64,000 nt of DNA from Paraburkholderia sp. ZP32-5 (GCF_021390495.1 NZ_JAJEJP010000002.1:1860001-1924000); one strand, 5' to 3'; shown: positions 25,323 to 34,889, counted from the first letter of the stretch. Program-made: numbers and translations. The notes: a model not told the origin generated them from the letters alone.

Positions 25323-25676
25323 ACACGTGTTTTGCGCGTTTTGCGTATTGGCGCCGCCAGGTGGCACTGTTTCGAATTCGGCCACAGGTGCAACAAGCGC
25401 CGCTGATCTGAGGGAAAAAGCGCCGCACGGGCACCCATTGAACGTCCGTTGCCGTACTGAGAGAAGGCGCAGTGCGGCGGTTGCGGCGCACCGCGCGTAA
25501 GGCTTGCACGAATTGGCGGCTTTTTACTGTCTCTGGCGCATACCGCCAGGTCGCAAATCAGCTGCTTCAGCTGCAATGCCTTGTGTGGCGGGGTTTTGTG
25601 TGTTCGGGAACGGCGCTTGCTGTCACGTTGAGGTTCGGTTCGCGCAAGCTAATTCCCCATTTTTTGGAAGCTTCAG
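25323..25676. other. Intergenic region with long antisense ORF of doubtful status
   Basis: No supported gene on the + strand. A minus-strand frame of 95 codons (25289-25576) is open but reads like composition-driven sequence and overlaps the end of the upstream gene. Before 25677 there is a GGAAGC element that may serve the next ORF. Several short GC-rich inverted repeats (for example around 25515-25545) give possible structure. Confidence 0.4.
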
Positions 25677-25955
25677 ATGAGTCACCAGGACATCGACAAA
25701 GAAATCGCCCACCTCCAGCTGGTCTTCGCGTTGATCTCTCCGCGCGACCGCTTTCCACTGTCGTACTGGCATCGCCGGCTGCACGCGTTGACCCGTTCGA
25801 CGATGATGCCCTCGCAACGAGCACGCGTCGTCAAGCTCGAAGCGATGTTGCGCTCGGCCGCCGCAAGAATCGATCAGGTCACGGGGATCACGCGGCTGCA
25901 TGCGTCGACGGCACGCGGTGGTTCGACGTACGAGCCGACGGGCCAACGCGGATAA
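25677..25955 (+). CDS. Small hypothetical protein
   Basis: A 92-residue basic, helix-rich protein with no signal or membrane segment. It starts MSHQDIDKEIAHLQLVF and continues with YWHRRLHALTRS and LRSAAARIDQV, consistent with two amphipathic helices. ATG 25677 has GGAAGC about 8 bases upstream. The composition (balanced Glu/Asp/Lys/Ile in the first half) differs from shadow ORFs nearby. It is not recognised. It lies convergent to the ArsB-like gene. Confidence 0.6.
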   Translation: MSHQDIDKEIAHLQLVFALISPRDRFPLSYWHRRLHALTRSTMMPSQRARVVKLEAMLRSAAARIDQVTGITRLHASTARGGSTYEPTGQRG

Positions 25956-26100
25956 CAACGACGAAAGCGGCCCGCGATAAGCGTGTGAGTGGCACGGCCG
26001 ACTGGTTTTATCGATCGATCGTAGGTTCGGATGCGCGATGCCCGACAGCGGTGAACGTCGGCTGTTCGGGACGCGCGTAGTCGTATGAGCACGACCGAAA

Positions 26101-27351
26101 TCACCCGATCAAAACCCGCGCCCCCAACGCCAGCACCAGCGCAGGCACCATCACCAGCGCCCCCACCTTCAGAAACTTCATAAAGCTCACATCCTCGCCC
26201 TCGCGACGAATCGCATTGAGCCAAAGAATCGTCGCTAGCGAGCCGGTGATAGAAAGATTCGGTCCAAGATCGACACCGATCAACAGCGCATCGATCACCC
26301 GCTCAGGACTATGTGCCTGCATCACGGTCGAACTCGCGATCAAGCCGGCCGGCAGGTTGTTCATCAGATTGCTGCCGAACGCGATGATCGTGCCCGCCCA
26401 ACCCGCCGCGGCCATTTCGTTGTGTTCGGTCGCGCGCCGCAGTTCGGCCGCGAGCGTCGTGATCACGCCGGTGTGATCGAGCATTTCGACCAGCACGAAC
26501 AGCGCGGCGACGAGCGGCAGCACGCTCCACGAGATTTCGCGAATCATCGGCAGCGGCGATTTGCGCTCCTTGATCAACACGACGAGCGCGGTCAGCGTGC
26601 CGAGTATCGCAGTCGGCACGCCGAGCTGGATGTCGTACGCGGACACCGTCAGCAACGCGCCGGCCGTGACCGCGATGCCCGCGAGCGCGACGCGGCCGCT
26701 CGCCGACAGTTTGACCGCTTCGAGATTCGCATCGCAGACGCCGGCGAGCGCATCGCGCTGCGTCCAGCGCAGCATCACGAAAGTCGCGGCGATCGATAGC
26801 ACCGAAGGCAACGTGAAGCGCAGCATCCACGGCCCGAGCGGCGGTGTGTGATTGCCGTACAGCACGATGTTGGCCGGATTCGAAATCGGCAGCACGAAAC
26901 TCGCCGCGTTGGCGACCAACGCGCACACGAACAGCAATGGCAACGGCGGCATCTTCGCTTTCTTCGCGGCGGCGAACACGGCTGGCGTCAGCACGACTGC
27001 GGTCGCATCGTTGGACAGAAACGCGGTGATCACGACGCCGACCAGATACACAAGTACGAAGAGTTTGCGCGGCGAGCCTTGCGCATGATTGACCGCGAGC
27101 ACGGCGACCCAGTCGAACAGCCCTTCACGACGGCCGACTTCGGAGAGCAGCATCATGCCGATCAGAAACAGATAGACGTCGGTGCCCTTGCCGATGGCCT
27201 CGAACGCAAGTTGCACCGGCAACAGTCCGAGCGCCACCAGCAGCACTGCGCCGGCGACGGCCCAGACGGCCTCCGGCCATTTGAACGGCCGCGTGATCAC
27301 GCCGGCGGTCGCGACGGCGGCAATACCCCAGGAAAGGAAAACGGAATGCAC
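26101..27351 (-). CDS. ArsB/NhaD-superfamily anion transporter (arsenical pump membrane protein family)
   Basis: A 416-residue inner-membrane protein from GTG 27351 with about 11-12 hydrophobic segments. The conserved ion-transporter pieces are present: FLIGMMLLSEVGRREGLFDWVA, FLSNDATAVVLTPAV, and the second-half FGSNLMNNLPAGLIASS. The SNDATAVVLTP and NNLPAGL motifs are typical of ArsB. No arsR or arsC is nearby, so the true substrate may be another oxyanion or organic anion. Upstream in-frame codons (to 27420) would add a Cys/Arg-rich leader that is unlikely to be real. Confidence 0.82.
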   Translation of the reverse strand: MHSVFLSWGIAAVATAGVITRPFKWPEAVWAVAGAVLLVALGLLPVQLAFEAIGKGTDVYLFLIGMMLLSEVGRREGLFDWVAVLAVNHAQGSPRKLFVLVYLVGVVITAFLSNDATAVVLTPAVFAAAKKAKMPPLPLLFVCALVANAASFVLPISNPANIVLYGNHTPPLGPWMLRFTLPSVLSIAATFVMLRWTQRDALAGVCDANLEAVKLSASGRVALAGIAVTAGALLTVSAYDIQLGVPTAILGTLTALVVLIKERKSPLPMIREISWSVLPLVAALFVLVEMLDHTGVITTLAAELRRATEHNEMAAAGWAGTIIAFGSNLMNNLPAGLIASSTVMQAHSPERVIDALLIGVDLGPNLSITGSLATILWLNAIRREGEDVSFMKFLKVGALVMVPALVLALGARVLIG

Positions 27352-27576
27352 GGATAAGCCTGGATAATGGGTTGATCCGGAGCTGCGCGAGCACGCGCAA
27401 CCTCGTTGTTCGGGCCACAAATTACCACAGCGCCAGGCTCGGCGCGAAAGCCTTTCAACTTCATTAACTTCACGGCGGCAACAATCCGTTCTCCCGCACC
27501 CGCCTATTCAGTTTCTATTGGCATCCCTACTATCCGCATTCTCACTCGGCCTTTCGCGAGCAACGGATACAACACG

Positions 27577-28128
27577 ATGCGAATTCATGCTTCCGCTCCC
27601 ACGCGCTACCACGGCGCGCAGATCGCCCTGCACTGGCTGATCGCGGTACTGATGATCGGCGGCTTCTATATCGGCTGGATCATGACCGATATCCCCGGCT
27701 TCACGCCGACGAAGCTCAAGTACTTCTCGTGGCACAAATGGATCGGCGTCACCGTGTTCGCGCTCGCGCTGCTGCGCCTGCTGTGGCGCGCAACGCACCG
27801 CGCGCCCGCGCTCGATGCCGCGACGCCCGCATGGCAGAAAGCCGCCGCGCACGCGGTGCATGGCCTGCTGTACCTGCTGATGCTGGCGATTCCGCTGTCC
27901 GGCTACTTCTATAGCTCGGCGGCCGGCATTCAGGTCGTGTATCTCGGCATCGTGCCGCTACCGACGATCATCGGCCCCGATCAGGCGCTCAAGCACACGC
28001 TGCGCACCATTCATGTGCTGCTCGATTACACGCTGCTCGCGCTCGTTGCGATGCATGTGCTCGCGGCGCTCAAGCATCAATTCGTCGATCGCGACGGCCT
28101 GCTCGCGCGAATGATCCCGTTTCTGTAA
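27577..28128 (+). CDS. Cytochrome b561 family protein
   Basis: A 183-residue inner-membrane di-heme b-type cytochrome with four hydrophobic helices. Conserved histidines include those in RYHGAQIALHWLIA (residue 12 and 19), in KYFSWHKWIGV, in AHAVHGLLYLLML and near the end in LVAMHVLAALKHQF. It moves electrons from quinol to periplasmic acceptors. It is followed closely by two yceI-type genes, a common association in proteobacteria, where YceI binds an isoprenoid quinone-like lipid. ATG 27577 is preferred; the frame upstream of it is not family-like. Confidence 0.92.
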   Translation: MRIHASAPTRYHGAQIALHWLIAVLMIGGFYIGWIMTDIPGFTPTKLKYFSWHKWIGVTVFALALLRLLWRATHRAPALDAATPAWQKAAAHAVHGLLYLLMLAIPLSGYFYSSAAGIQVVYLGIVPLPTIIGPDQALKHTLRTIHVLLDYTLLALVAMHVLAALKHQFVDRDGLLARMIPFL

Positions 28129-28263
28129 GTCCGGCAGTAACAAAACTGTCATCGGCGCAGTCATCAACGCGGTCACGAAGGCCGATTGGCTACGACTGGT
28201 TGGCAATCAAATTCCGCGCAGTGTGCAATCTGGCCACGCGGCTCCGATAGGATGCGTACCACC

Positions 28264-28839
28264 ATGAAAACAACCGTATATCAATCCGCCCATCGCGCGG
28301 CACTCGCTTCCGTTGCCGCCCTTGCACTGTTCGGTGCCAACCTCGCGCACGCCGATGTCGACCTCGCTAAAAGCAGCGTGATCGCAACGACGAAACAGAT
28401 GAACGTGCCCGTCGACGGCAAGTTCAAGAAGTTCTCCGCGCAACTGAATTTCGATCCGGCCAAGCCCGCCGCGGGCACTGCAAGCGTATCGATCGACACC
28501 GCGAGCTACGACCTCGGCGCCGACGATTACAACAAGCAGGCGCAAGGCAAGGAATGGTTCGACACCGCCGCGTGGCCCGCCGCCACGTTCGTATCGAGTT
28601 CGATCGCGCCGGCCGGCGGCAACCAGTACAAGGTGACCGGCAAGCTGACGATCAAGGGCAAATCGCAGACGGTCGTCGTGCCGGTCGTGATCGCCAGCCA
28701 GGGCGCCACGCAAACTTTCGACGGCTCGCTGCCGATTAAACGCACGCAGTTCGACGTCGGTACCGGCGAGTGGAAAGACACATCAGTCGTCGCCGACGAA
28801 GTCGTCATCAAATTTCATCTGGTCGCTTCGAAGAAGTAA
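28264..28839 (+). CDS. YceI family periplasmic protein (first of two)
   Basis: A 191-residue exported lipocalin-like protein. A signal peptide (hydrophobic [16 protein letters not shown]) is followed by the YceI domain: [73 protein letters not shown], and a final [12 protein letters not shown]. The fold binds long polyisoprenoids. It lies 135 bases after the cytochrome b561 gene and 59 bases before a second yceI copy, so the three are probably one electron-transport or stress unit. ATG 28264 is chosen from the start of the signal peptide; an in-frame ATG at 28252 is an alternative. Confidence 0.92.
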   Translation: MKTTVYQSAHRAALASVAALALFGANLAHADVDLAKSSVIATTKQMNVPVDGKFKKFSAQLNFDPAKPAAGTASVSIDTASYDLGADDYNKQAQGKEWFDTAAWPAATFVSSSIAPAGGNQYKVTGKLTIKGKSQTVVVPVVIASQGATQTFDGSLPIKRTQFDVGTGEWKDTSVVADEVVIKFHLVASKK

Positions 28840-28898
28840 TGCACCACGCCGAAGCACTGTCTGAAACCTCACGTTACCTTCCGACATCTGGAGTCAAA

Positions 28899-29477
28899 AT
28901 GAAAAAATCCTTCCTGCTCGCCGCGGGCGCACTCGCCGCCGCACTGTCGTTCAACGCGATGGCCGCCGATACCTACATGCTCGATCCGACCCACACGGCA
29001 CCGAGCTTCGAAGCCGACCACTTCGGCGGCCTGTCGATCTGGCGCGGCAAGTTCAAGAAGAGCAGCGGCACCGTCGTGCTCGATCGCGCGGCGAAGACCG
29101 GCACCGTCGACGTGACGATCGATCTGACCTCGGTCGATATCGGCAACGACAAGCTCGACGAGGAACTCGTCGGCGACAAGTTCTTCGACACCGCGAAGTA
29201 CCCGACGGCGACCTACAAGGGCACGCAGATCCGCTTCGACGGCGACAAGCCGGTCGAAGTGATCGGCTCGCTGACGATGCACGGCATCACGAAGCCGGTC
29301 AATCTGAAGATCGAATCGTTCAAGTGCATGCAGCACCCGGTGCTGAAGCGCGAAGTGTGCGGCACCGAATCGACCGCGACGTTCAATCGTGACGACTTCG
29401 GCGTCGACTTCGGCAAGGCGTATGGCTTCAACATGAAGACGACGCTGCATATCCAGGCTGAAGGCATCAAGCAGTAA
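28899..29477 (+). CDS. YceI family periplasmic protein (second of two)
   Basis: A 192-residue paralogue of the preceding gene with signal peptide [20 protein letters not shown] and cleavage after AMA. The domain is closer to the classical Yce[76 protein letters not shown]. It has two cysteines (in FKCMQHP and REVCGTE) that could form a disulfide. CTGGAG precedes ATG 28899. The two copies differ substantially, which suggests distinct lipid ligands or partners rather than recent duplication. Confidence 0.93.
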   Translation: MKKSFLLAAGALAAALSFNAMAADTYMLDPTHTAPSFEADHFGGLSIWRGKFKKSSGTVVLDRAAKTGTVDVTIDLTSVDIGNDKLDEELVGDKFFDTAKYPTATYKGTQIRFDGDKPVEVIGSLTMHGITKPVNLKIESFKCMQHPVLKREVCGTESTATFNRDDFGVDFGKAYGFNMKTTLHIQAEGIKQ

Positions 29478-29491
29478 GCGCTAGACGGTTG

Positions 29492-29516
29492 CGAGCTGGG
29501 AACGCCCCGGCTCGCG
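29492..29516. terminator. Hairpin between convergent genes
   Basis: GCGAGC pairs with GCTCGC, and an inner GGG/CCC extends the stem, 14 bases after the second yceI stop and just before the end of the EAL gene. There is no T tract, so it may only stabilise or partly terminate either transcript. Confidence 0.35.
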
Positions 29517-29517
29517 A

Positions 29518-31116
29518 CTATTGAATCGCCGGGCTAACCGGTGCCGATGCCGGCGAGGTCTCACGCTCCCTGAGCCAGACCGCCAGTTCCGTACCGCGCA
29601 TGGCCTTCGCAAACAGCCAGCCCTGCCCGTACTGAACGCCCCTGCTCCGCAGATACTCCACCTGCTCGTCGCGCTCGATACCTTCCGCGACGATCTCCAC
29701 TCCCAGTTCGTGCGCCATCTCGATGATGTGCGGCGCAACGATGCTCGACGCCGCGTCCTGCGCAATCGTATCGACGAACGATTTGTCGATCTTCAGCACG
29801 TCGATCCTGAAGGTCTGCAGGTAAGCAAGGCTTGAATAGCCGGTGCCGAAATCGTCGATATACACGGGATGGCCGGCGCTCCTGAAAGCCGCTATGGTCT
29901 GCCGTGTCGAATCGGCGTTCAGGAAGCTGCGCTCCGTCGCTTCGATCCTGATCTGCGCGGCACGTATGCCGGTTTTGCTCAACCTCGCGGTAATCACGTT
30001 CAGAAAGCGCGGCGTGCGCAGATCCTCGCCGCTGACGTTGATCGACACGTAGAACGACGGCCGCGCGCGTAAAAGCTCCGCCAGCTGGTCGAGCGATTTT
30101 TCCAGCACGACGTCGGTCAGTGCCTGAATAAGCCCGTTCTGCTCGGCGACCGCAATGAAGATGTCCGGCGAAATATCGCGCCCGTTCAGGTTCACGCGGG
30201 TCAACGCTTCGACGCCGACGCATGCATCGCTCGCAAGATCGACGATAGGCTGGAACAGCACATCGATCTCCTTGCGCGCGATCGCCGCTTCGAACGCGGC
30301 CGGCAACGACACCTGCCGTGAAATCAGCTTGAATGCAAGCCAGCCGAACACGCCGCCGACAACGACGCCCATCGACAGCCACATCGTCAGCAAAGCGGGC
30401 CAGTCTTTCAGCACGCTGCTCCGTGGGCCTTTGACGATCACGCCCAGCGCGCGTGTCGCCGATCGCGCAAGCGCATAGTGCCATTCGTCGCTATCGACGT
30501 TGCCGTTGCGCTTCCACGCGTTCAGCATGTCGTCCTCATCCGCGCCGGGCGACACCACCACGATCGAGTTCAGGTAGGTGTTGACCATCGCCACCGGCCG
30601 GCGCGCGGGGTCGATGATATCGACGTACGACGCCGGGTCGATCGACACATACTGACCGTTGCGCCCGACCTGTACATCCTCGCGCACGTCGCTAAGCGGA
30701 TTTTTCTGGCGAAACCAGATCAGATAGCCGTCATTGCTGCGCCAGCGCGGCGGCGGCAGCGCGACATCCTGCGCCTGGACATCGCCAAGCAACGGCGAAC
30801 AGAGGTAACGCCCGTCGCCATACGTGCCCGCGTCGCGAATGTAGCGATAGTTGAAAATCACGTGAGCCGCGCGAGCCATGTACTCGGGCGAACACGGCGC
30901 ATCGCGTTCGGCCTGCAGATCCGCGATCGCCGCGAAGGCCTGATAGGTCACGAGTTCGGTGCGCATCACGGCCTTTTCCGCGTATTGCTGCAGATCCTCC
31001 TGCTCGCGGCGCGCGACGTCCTTGCTGGCGATATAGATGCTGAGCAGCACCGGCAGAACCGTTGCGACGCAGCCTAGCGCGACATAGGCCGAAATCAGCG
31101 ATATTCGCTTGACCAT
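29518..31116 (-). CDS. Membrane-bound cyclic-di-GMP phosphodiesterase (CSS-motif plus EAL)
   Basis: A 532-residue enzyme that hydrolyses cyclic-di-GMP. TM1 lies at about 8-30. A periplasmic CSS-motif region follows with Cys75 and Cys106 (the second in CSP rather than canonical CSS), the redox-sensing disulfide pair of this class. TM2 lies near 245-268. The C-terminal EAL domain shows FQPIVDLASDACVGVEALTRVN, the ExxN/DD-type VYIDDFGTGYSSLAYLQ, LKIDKSFVD and VAEGIERDEQ motifs, so catalysis is expected. Disulfide formation would inhibit it and reduction would activate it, by analogy with PdeB/PdeC-type enzymes. It is convergent with yceI and divergent from dinB. Confidence 0.93.
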   Translation of the reverse strand: MVKRISLISAYVALGCVATVLPVLLSIYIASKDVARREQEDLQQYAEKAVMRTELVTYQAFAAIADLQAERDAPCSPEYMARAAHVIFNYRYIRDAGTYGDGRYLCSPLLGDVQAQDVALPPPRWRSNDGYLIWFRQKNPLSDVREDVQVGRNGQYVSIDPASYVDIIDPARRPVAMVNTYLNSIVVVSPGADEDDMLNAWKRNGNVDSDEWHYALARSATRALGVIVKGPRSSVLKDWPALLTMWLSMGVVVGGVFGWLAFKLISRQVSLPAAFEAAIARKEIDVLFQPIVDLASDACVGVEALTRVNLNGRDISPDIFIAVAEQNGLIQALTDVVLEKSLDQLAELLRARPSFYVSINVSGEDLRTPRFLNVITARLSKTGIRAAQIRIEATERSFLNADSTRQTIAAFRSAGHPVYIDDFGTGYSSLAYLQTFRIDVLKIDKSFVDTIAQDAASSIVAPHIIEMAHELGVEIVAEGIERDEQVEYLRSRGVQYGQGWLFAKAMRGTELAVWLRERETSPASAPVSPAIQ

Positions 31117-31430
31117 CTCTCAAGCCCCGTGATGAACGACCGCGGCAAAAGTCCGCCTCGAATGCGCGCCTCGAATGGCCGAGGCTTGGCGCCGGTAGCG
31201 CGCAACATGTGGGTATTAGTGTGAAGGATAGTGTGCGCCCCTGTCTTTTCAATAGCGCGCCGCATAACGTCGCAGAAAAGGTCGCGGCAAGCGTCGCTCC
31301 GGTGCGAGGACGGCAACGCGCGCGCGGCAAGGTGCTACGGCAAGGTACTATTACGCGTTGAAACCGGCGCCATGCACGCCGGCACGAACATTGTTTGCCG
31401 CCATCGCCCCGTCAGCCGCTTTTACCGCCC
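31117..31430. other. Divergent promoter region between EAL gene and dinB
   Basis: About 310 bases with no supported gene. It includes a tandem 13-bp direct repeat, CGGCAAGGTRCTA, at 31323-31348 with one mismatch. No obvious LexA-type box was seen before dinB. Confidence 0.5.
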
Positions 31431-32597
31431 ATGAATGCCCCGCTCCGCCGCATCGCGCACCTCGATATGGATGCGTTTTACGCATCCGTTGAGTTGCTGC
31501 GCTATCCGGAGCTGCGCGGGCACGCGGTGGTGATCGGCGGCGGGCGCAACAGCACGCCGGAAGTGCTCGCGGACGGCAGCCGCCGGTTTGCGAAACTGCG
31601 CGACTACGTGGGCCGCGGCGTCGTCACCACGTCCACCTACGAAGCGCGCGCGTTCGGCGTGTTTTCGGCGATGGGCATGATGAAGGCCGCCGCGCTCGCG
31701 CCCGACGCGGTCCTGCTGCCGACCGATTTCGAGTCGTACCGTCATTACTCGCGGCTTTTCAAGGCGGCGGTTAGAGCCTTCACCGATCGCATCGAGGATC
31801 GCGGTATCGACGAAATCTATATCGATCTGACCGATATGCCCGGCGAAGCGCGCGATATCGGCGCCCGCATCAAGCAGGCCGTCAACGATGCGACCGGCCT
31901 CACGTGCTCGATCTGCGTCGCGCCGAACAAGCTGCTCGCGAAGATCGGCTCGGAACTCGACAAGCCCAACGGTCTGACGATCCTCACGCCGGCCGACGTG
32001 CCGCTGCGCGTATGGCCGCTACCGGTGCGCAAGGTCAACGGCATCGGCCCGAAGGCGGCTGAAAAGCTGACCGCGCTCGGTCTCGCGACGGTCGGCGATC
32101 TGGCCGCCGCCGACGCCGGCCTGTTGCAGGACAACTTCGGGCGCAGCTATTCGGCGTGGCTGATGCAGGTCGCGCAGGGGCACGACGAACGGCCGGTCGT
32201 CGTCGAAGCCGAGCCGAGGTCGATCAGCCGTGAAACGACGTTCGAGCGCGATCTGCATCCGCGTCATGACCGGCCGGAATTATCGACGGTGTTCACCGGG
32301 CTATGTGTGCGCGTGGCCGAGGATCTGGTGCGCAAGGGTTATGTGGGCCGTACGATCGGCATCAAGCTGCGTTACGACGATTTCCGTACCGTCACGCGCG
32401 ATCTGACGCTCGACGAAGCGACCGCCGACGCGATCGAAATCCGCCGGGCGGCGACCGAATGTTTGCGGCGGGTGGAGTTGAACCGCAAGCTGCGGCTGCT
32501 GGGCGTGCGCATCAGCACGCTGATGCCCGCCAGTGAACAGGCGTTGAAGCCGCGCTTGCCGGTTCAGGCCGACTTGCCTTTTGCGAGCGACGAATAG
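31431..32597 (+). CDS. dinB: DNA polymerase IV (Y family, error-prone translesion)
   Basis: A 388-residue Y-family polymerase that copies past DNA lesions. The palm has IAHLDMDAFYASVELLRYPEL (catalytic Asp and the Phe steric gate region), RGVVTTSTYEARAFGV and the second acidic motif RGIDEIYIDLT; the usual S before IDE is G here. The little finger and C-terminus follow, ending in a short ADLPFASDE, which resembles a beta-clamp-binding QADLPF motif. ATG 31431 is preferred because it gives the typical N-terminus MNAPLRRIAHLDMD. Its 3' end overlaps the tail of the convergent kinase gene by 34 bases. Confidence 0.95.
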   Translation: MNAPLRRIAHLDMDAFYASVELLRYPELRGHAVVIGGGRNSTPEVLADGSRRFAKLRDYVGRGVVTTSTYEARAFGVFSAMGMMKAAALAPDAVLLPTDFESYRHYSRLFKAAVRAFTDRIEDRGIDEIYIDLTDMPGEARDIGARIKQAVNDATGLTCSICVAPNKLLAKIGSELDKPNGLTILTPADVPLRVWPLPVRKVNGIGPKAAEKLTALGLATVGDLAAADAGLLQDNFGRSYSAWLMQVAQGHDERPVVVEAEPRSISRETTFERDLHPRHDRPELSTVFTGLCVRVAEDLVRKGYVGRTIGIKLRYDDFRTVTRDLTLDEATADAIEIRRAATECLRRVELNRKLRLLGVRISTLMPASEQALKPRLPVQADLPFASDE

Positions 32598-34027
32598 GCG
32601 GCATCGGCGGCCGCACCCGTATTCGCGCGCACCGCTGCGGCGGGCATCTCGCTCACCGGGCTCACCACTGAAGCCGCCACTGAAAACGAGAATGTATTGA
32701 CGCCGTGCGCGCTATGCGCGGACACGGTACCGCGATGCATCTCCGCAATCGCCTTCACGATCGCCAGCCCGAGCCCGTGGTTTTCGCGGCTGTTGGTACG
32801 CGAAACCTCCGCGCGATAGAAGCGGTCGAACAGATGCTCGAGGACGTCCGGCGCGATCGGCGCGCCGGGATTGGCTACCGCGACGCGCAACTGATCGCCA
32901 TCGCGCGCGATCGTTACGCTGATCGACGCGTCCGGCTCGCAATGCTGGATCGCATTCATCAGCAGGTTCGTGCAGGCGCGGCCGAACATCGACCGGTTCA
33001 CGCGCGCCATTGCATCGCCGAGCAGATGCGCATGCACGCGCGCTTCTTCGAGCGGAATCTCCAGAAACTCCAGCGTATGCGCGACTTCGGCGGCGAGCGA
33101 TACCTCGACGAGCCCCGTTGCGCGCTCGCCCTGATCGGCGCGCGCGAGGAACAGCATGTCGTTGATGATCGCGCGCATGCGCTCGTATTCTTCGAGATTC
33201 GATTGCAGCGTTTGACGCAAATCCTCGACCGAACGATTGCGGGTCAACGCGACTTCGGTCTGGCCGATCAGGATCGTGACCGGCGTGCGCAATTCATGCG
33301 CGACATCCGCGTTGAACGATTCGAGCCGGCCGTACGCGCCGTCGAGCCGTTCGAGCGCGCCGTTGAACGAGTTCGCCAGGTCGTTCAGTTCGAGCGGCAG
33401 CGACGCGGTGTTCAGCCGCTGCGAGCGATTGTTCGGACTGACCGCCGACGCATCGCGGGTCAGGCGCGTCAGCGGTTCGAGGCCGATCCGCGTGACCGAA
33501 TAGCTGAGCAGCAGCACGCCGAGACTGCCGAGCGCGGACAGCGCGGCAAGCGCCGATGCGAACACACGCATCGTGCGCAGATTCGGCGAATAGCTGACGG
33601 CGACCTGCAACTGCACTGCCGGCCGGCCACCGTTGGCCTCCAGCGTCATCGTGGAAGTCAGCATGTCGGGGCCGCCGCCCGCCGGCGCAATGCGCGCGTA
33701 ACCGCCGGCCCAGTCCTTCATGACCTCGCCCCGCACCGGCTCGCCGAAGTGGAAATTCGAGTCCGCGCTCGACACCGCAAATACGGTGCTGCGGTCGTTC
33801 GGCGTCATGTCGGTGAGCTTTTCGCGGGCCACGCGCCATTTGTCCGGCGTGACCGCGTGATAGACCATGATGCGTGCGATCTGCGTGCGATCGTCGAGCG
33901 ATTCGCGCAGATGATGCTCAAGCTGCGTGCGCAGCACGAGAAACAGCCCGGTGCCGACCAGCGTGAACACGAACAGCGCGACGAGCGCGAACATCACTGC
34001 CAGTCGCCGGGCGATCGAGCGGTTCAT
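32564..34027 (-). CDS. Heavy-metal-type sensor histidine kinase (CusS family)
   Basis: A 487-residue kinase with TM1 at about 11-33, a periplasmic sensor to about 155, TM2 at about 158-180, HAMP (RLTRDASAVSPNNRSQRLN), a His-box with His244 (NADVAHELRTPVTILIGQTE), and an ATPase domain with an N box (CTNLLMNAIQHCEP) and GLGLAIVKAIAEMHRG. The family includes CusS and related metal or envelope sensors. The periplasmic part lacks obvious His/Met metal ligands, so the signal may not be metal. Its ATG overlaps the regulator stop. The C-terminal tail ends inside dinB on the other strand. It probably controls the adjacent RND pump genes. Confidence 0.92.
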   Translation of the reverse strand: MNRSIARRLAVMFALVALFVFTLVGTGLFLVLRTQLEHHLRESLDDRTQIARIMVYHAVTPDKWRVAREKLTDMTPNDRSTVFAVSSADSNFHFGEPVRGEVMKDWAGGYARIAPAGGGPDMLTSTMTLEANGGRPAVQLQVAVSYSPNLRTMRVFASALAALSALGSLGVLLLSYSVTRIGLEPLTRLTRDASAVSPNNRSQRLNTASLPLELNDLANSFNGALERLDGAYGRLESFNADVAHELRTPVTILIGQTEVALTRNRSVEDLRQTLQSNLEEYERMRAIINDMLFLARADQGERATGLVEVSLAAEVAHTLEFLEIPLEEARVHAHLLGDAMARVNRSMFGRACTNLLMNAIQHCEPDASISVTIARDGDQLRVAVANPGAPIAPDVLEHLFDRFYRAEVSRTNSRENHGLGLAIVKAIAEMHRGTVSAHSAHGVNTFSFSVAASVVSPVSEMPAAAVRANTGAAADAAYSSLAKGKSA

Positions 34028-34710
34028 GATGACTCAGCCTCTTCGCGCACTTCGAGCACGTAGCCCATGCCGCGCACCGTGTGCAGCAGTTTCGACGGAA
34101 ACGGGCCGTCGAGTTTCGCGCGCAGCCGCTTGATCGCGGTTTCGACGACATTCGTGTGGCTGTCGAAATTGACGTCCCACACCAGTTCGGTAATCGCGGT
34201 CTTGGACAGAATATCGCCCTGGCGGCGCGCGAGCACGCTGAGCAGCTGAAACTCCTTCGCGGTCAGATCGAGCCGCACGCCGTCGCGCGTCGCGCGGCGG
34301 CCGATCAGATCGACGAACAGATCGCCGACCGAAATCAGCGTGGATTCCTGCGAGCGCGTGCGGCGCGCGAGCGCATGCAGCCGCTCGACGAGTTCGAGAA
34401 ACGAAAAAGGCTTGGTCAGATAGTCGTCCGCGCCTTCGCGCAGTCCGCGCACGCGGTCGTTCACGTGATCGCGCGCGGTCAGCATGATGACCGGCGTCGA
34501 TTTGCGCATGCGCAGCGCCTTCAGCACGCTGAAGCCGTCGCGCTTGGGCAGCATCACGTCGAGGACGATCACGTCGTAATCGAATTCGGTGGCCAGATGC
34601 ATGCCTTCCTCGCCGTCGAGCGCGACATCGACGACCCACCCCTGCTCCGTCAGACCGGAGCGCAGGTAATCCACGACCTTGAGCTCGTCTTCAACGATCA
34701 GTAATTTCAT
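34024..34710 (-). CDS. Heavy-metal-type response regulator (CusR family)
   Basis: A 228-residue OmpR-class regulator with receiver Asp51 (VIVLDVMLPKRDGFSVL), the acidic pair ED7/8 and the lysine in DDYLTKPFSFLELV. The winged helix ends VRGMGYVLEVREE, characteristic of CusR/CopR/IrlR-type regulators. It precedes the kinase with an ATGA overlap and follows, 190 bases downstream on the same strand, an RND operon. That linkage suggests control of the pump. GC-rich repeats with the core AGCGCTT in the gap (34735-34795) are candidate structural or regulatory elements. Confidence 0.93.
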   Translation of the reverse strand: MKLLIVEDELKVVDYLRSGLTEQGWVVDVALDGEEGMHLATEFDYDVIVLDVMLPKRDGFSVLKALRMRKSTPVIMLTARDHVNDRVRGLREGADDYLTKPFSFLELVERLHALARRTRSQESTLISVGDLFVDLIGRRATRDGVRLDLTAKEFQLLSVLARRQGDILSKTAITELVWDVNFDSHTNVVETAIKRLRAKLDGPFPSKLLHTVRGMGYVLEVREEAESS

Positions 34711-34889
34711 CGCGTCCCCTGTCGATCAGAGTTAGCGCTTTAGCGCTTACTCTCATCCCATACGCAGCTTGTCTCGGAGTTGGCGCTGAAGCGCTTTATT
34801 CCGGTCCCATGCAGTCGCTGCATGTATCTGCATTATACGAAGCGCCCCGAATTTCCGACGCCGAAGCCAACGCATCGGCGACACGGCCG

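Noticed and set aside
25289..25576. 95-codon minus-strand ORF in the gap after the proline-rich protein
   Set aside because: Overlaps the end of a better supported gene, lacks a ribosome-binding site and shows no domain; kept only as a note in the intergenic entry.
26101..27351. Arsenic resistance operon
   Set aside because: Only an ArsB-like transporter is present; no arsR, arsC or arsH is adjacent, so an arsenic role is not asserted.
31117..31430. LexA box in front of dinB
   Set aside because: No CTGT-N8-ACAG-like site was found in the promoter region, so SOS control is not claimed.
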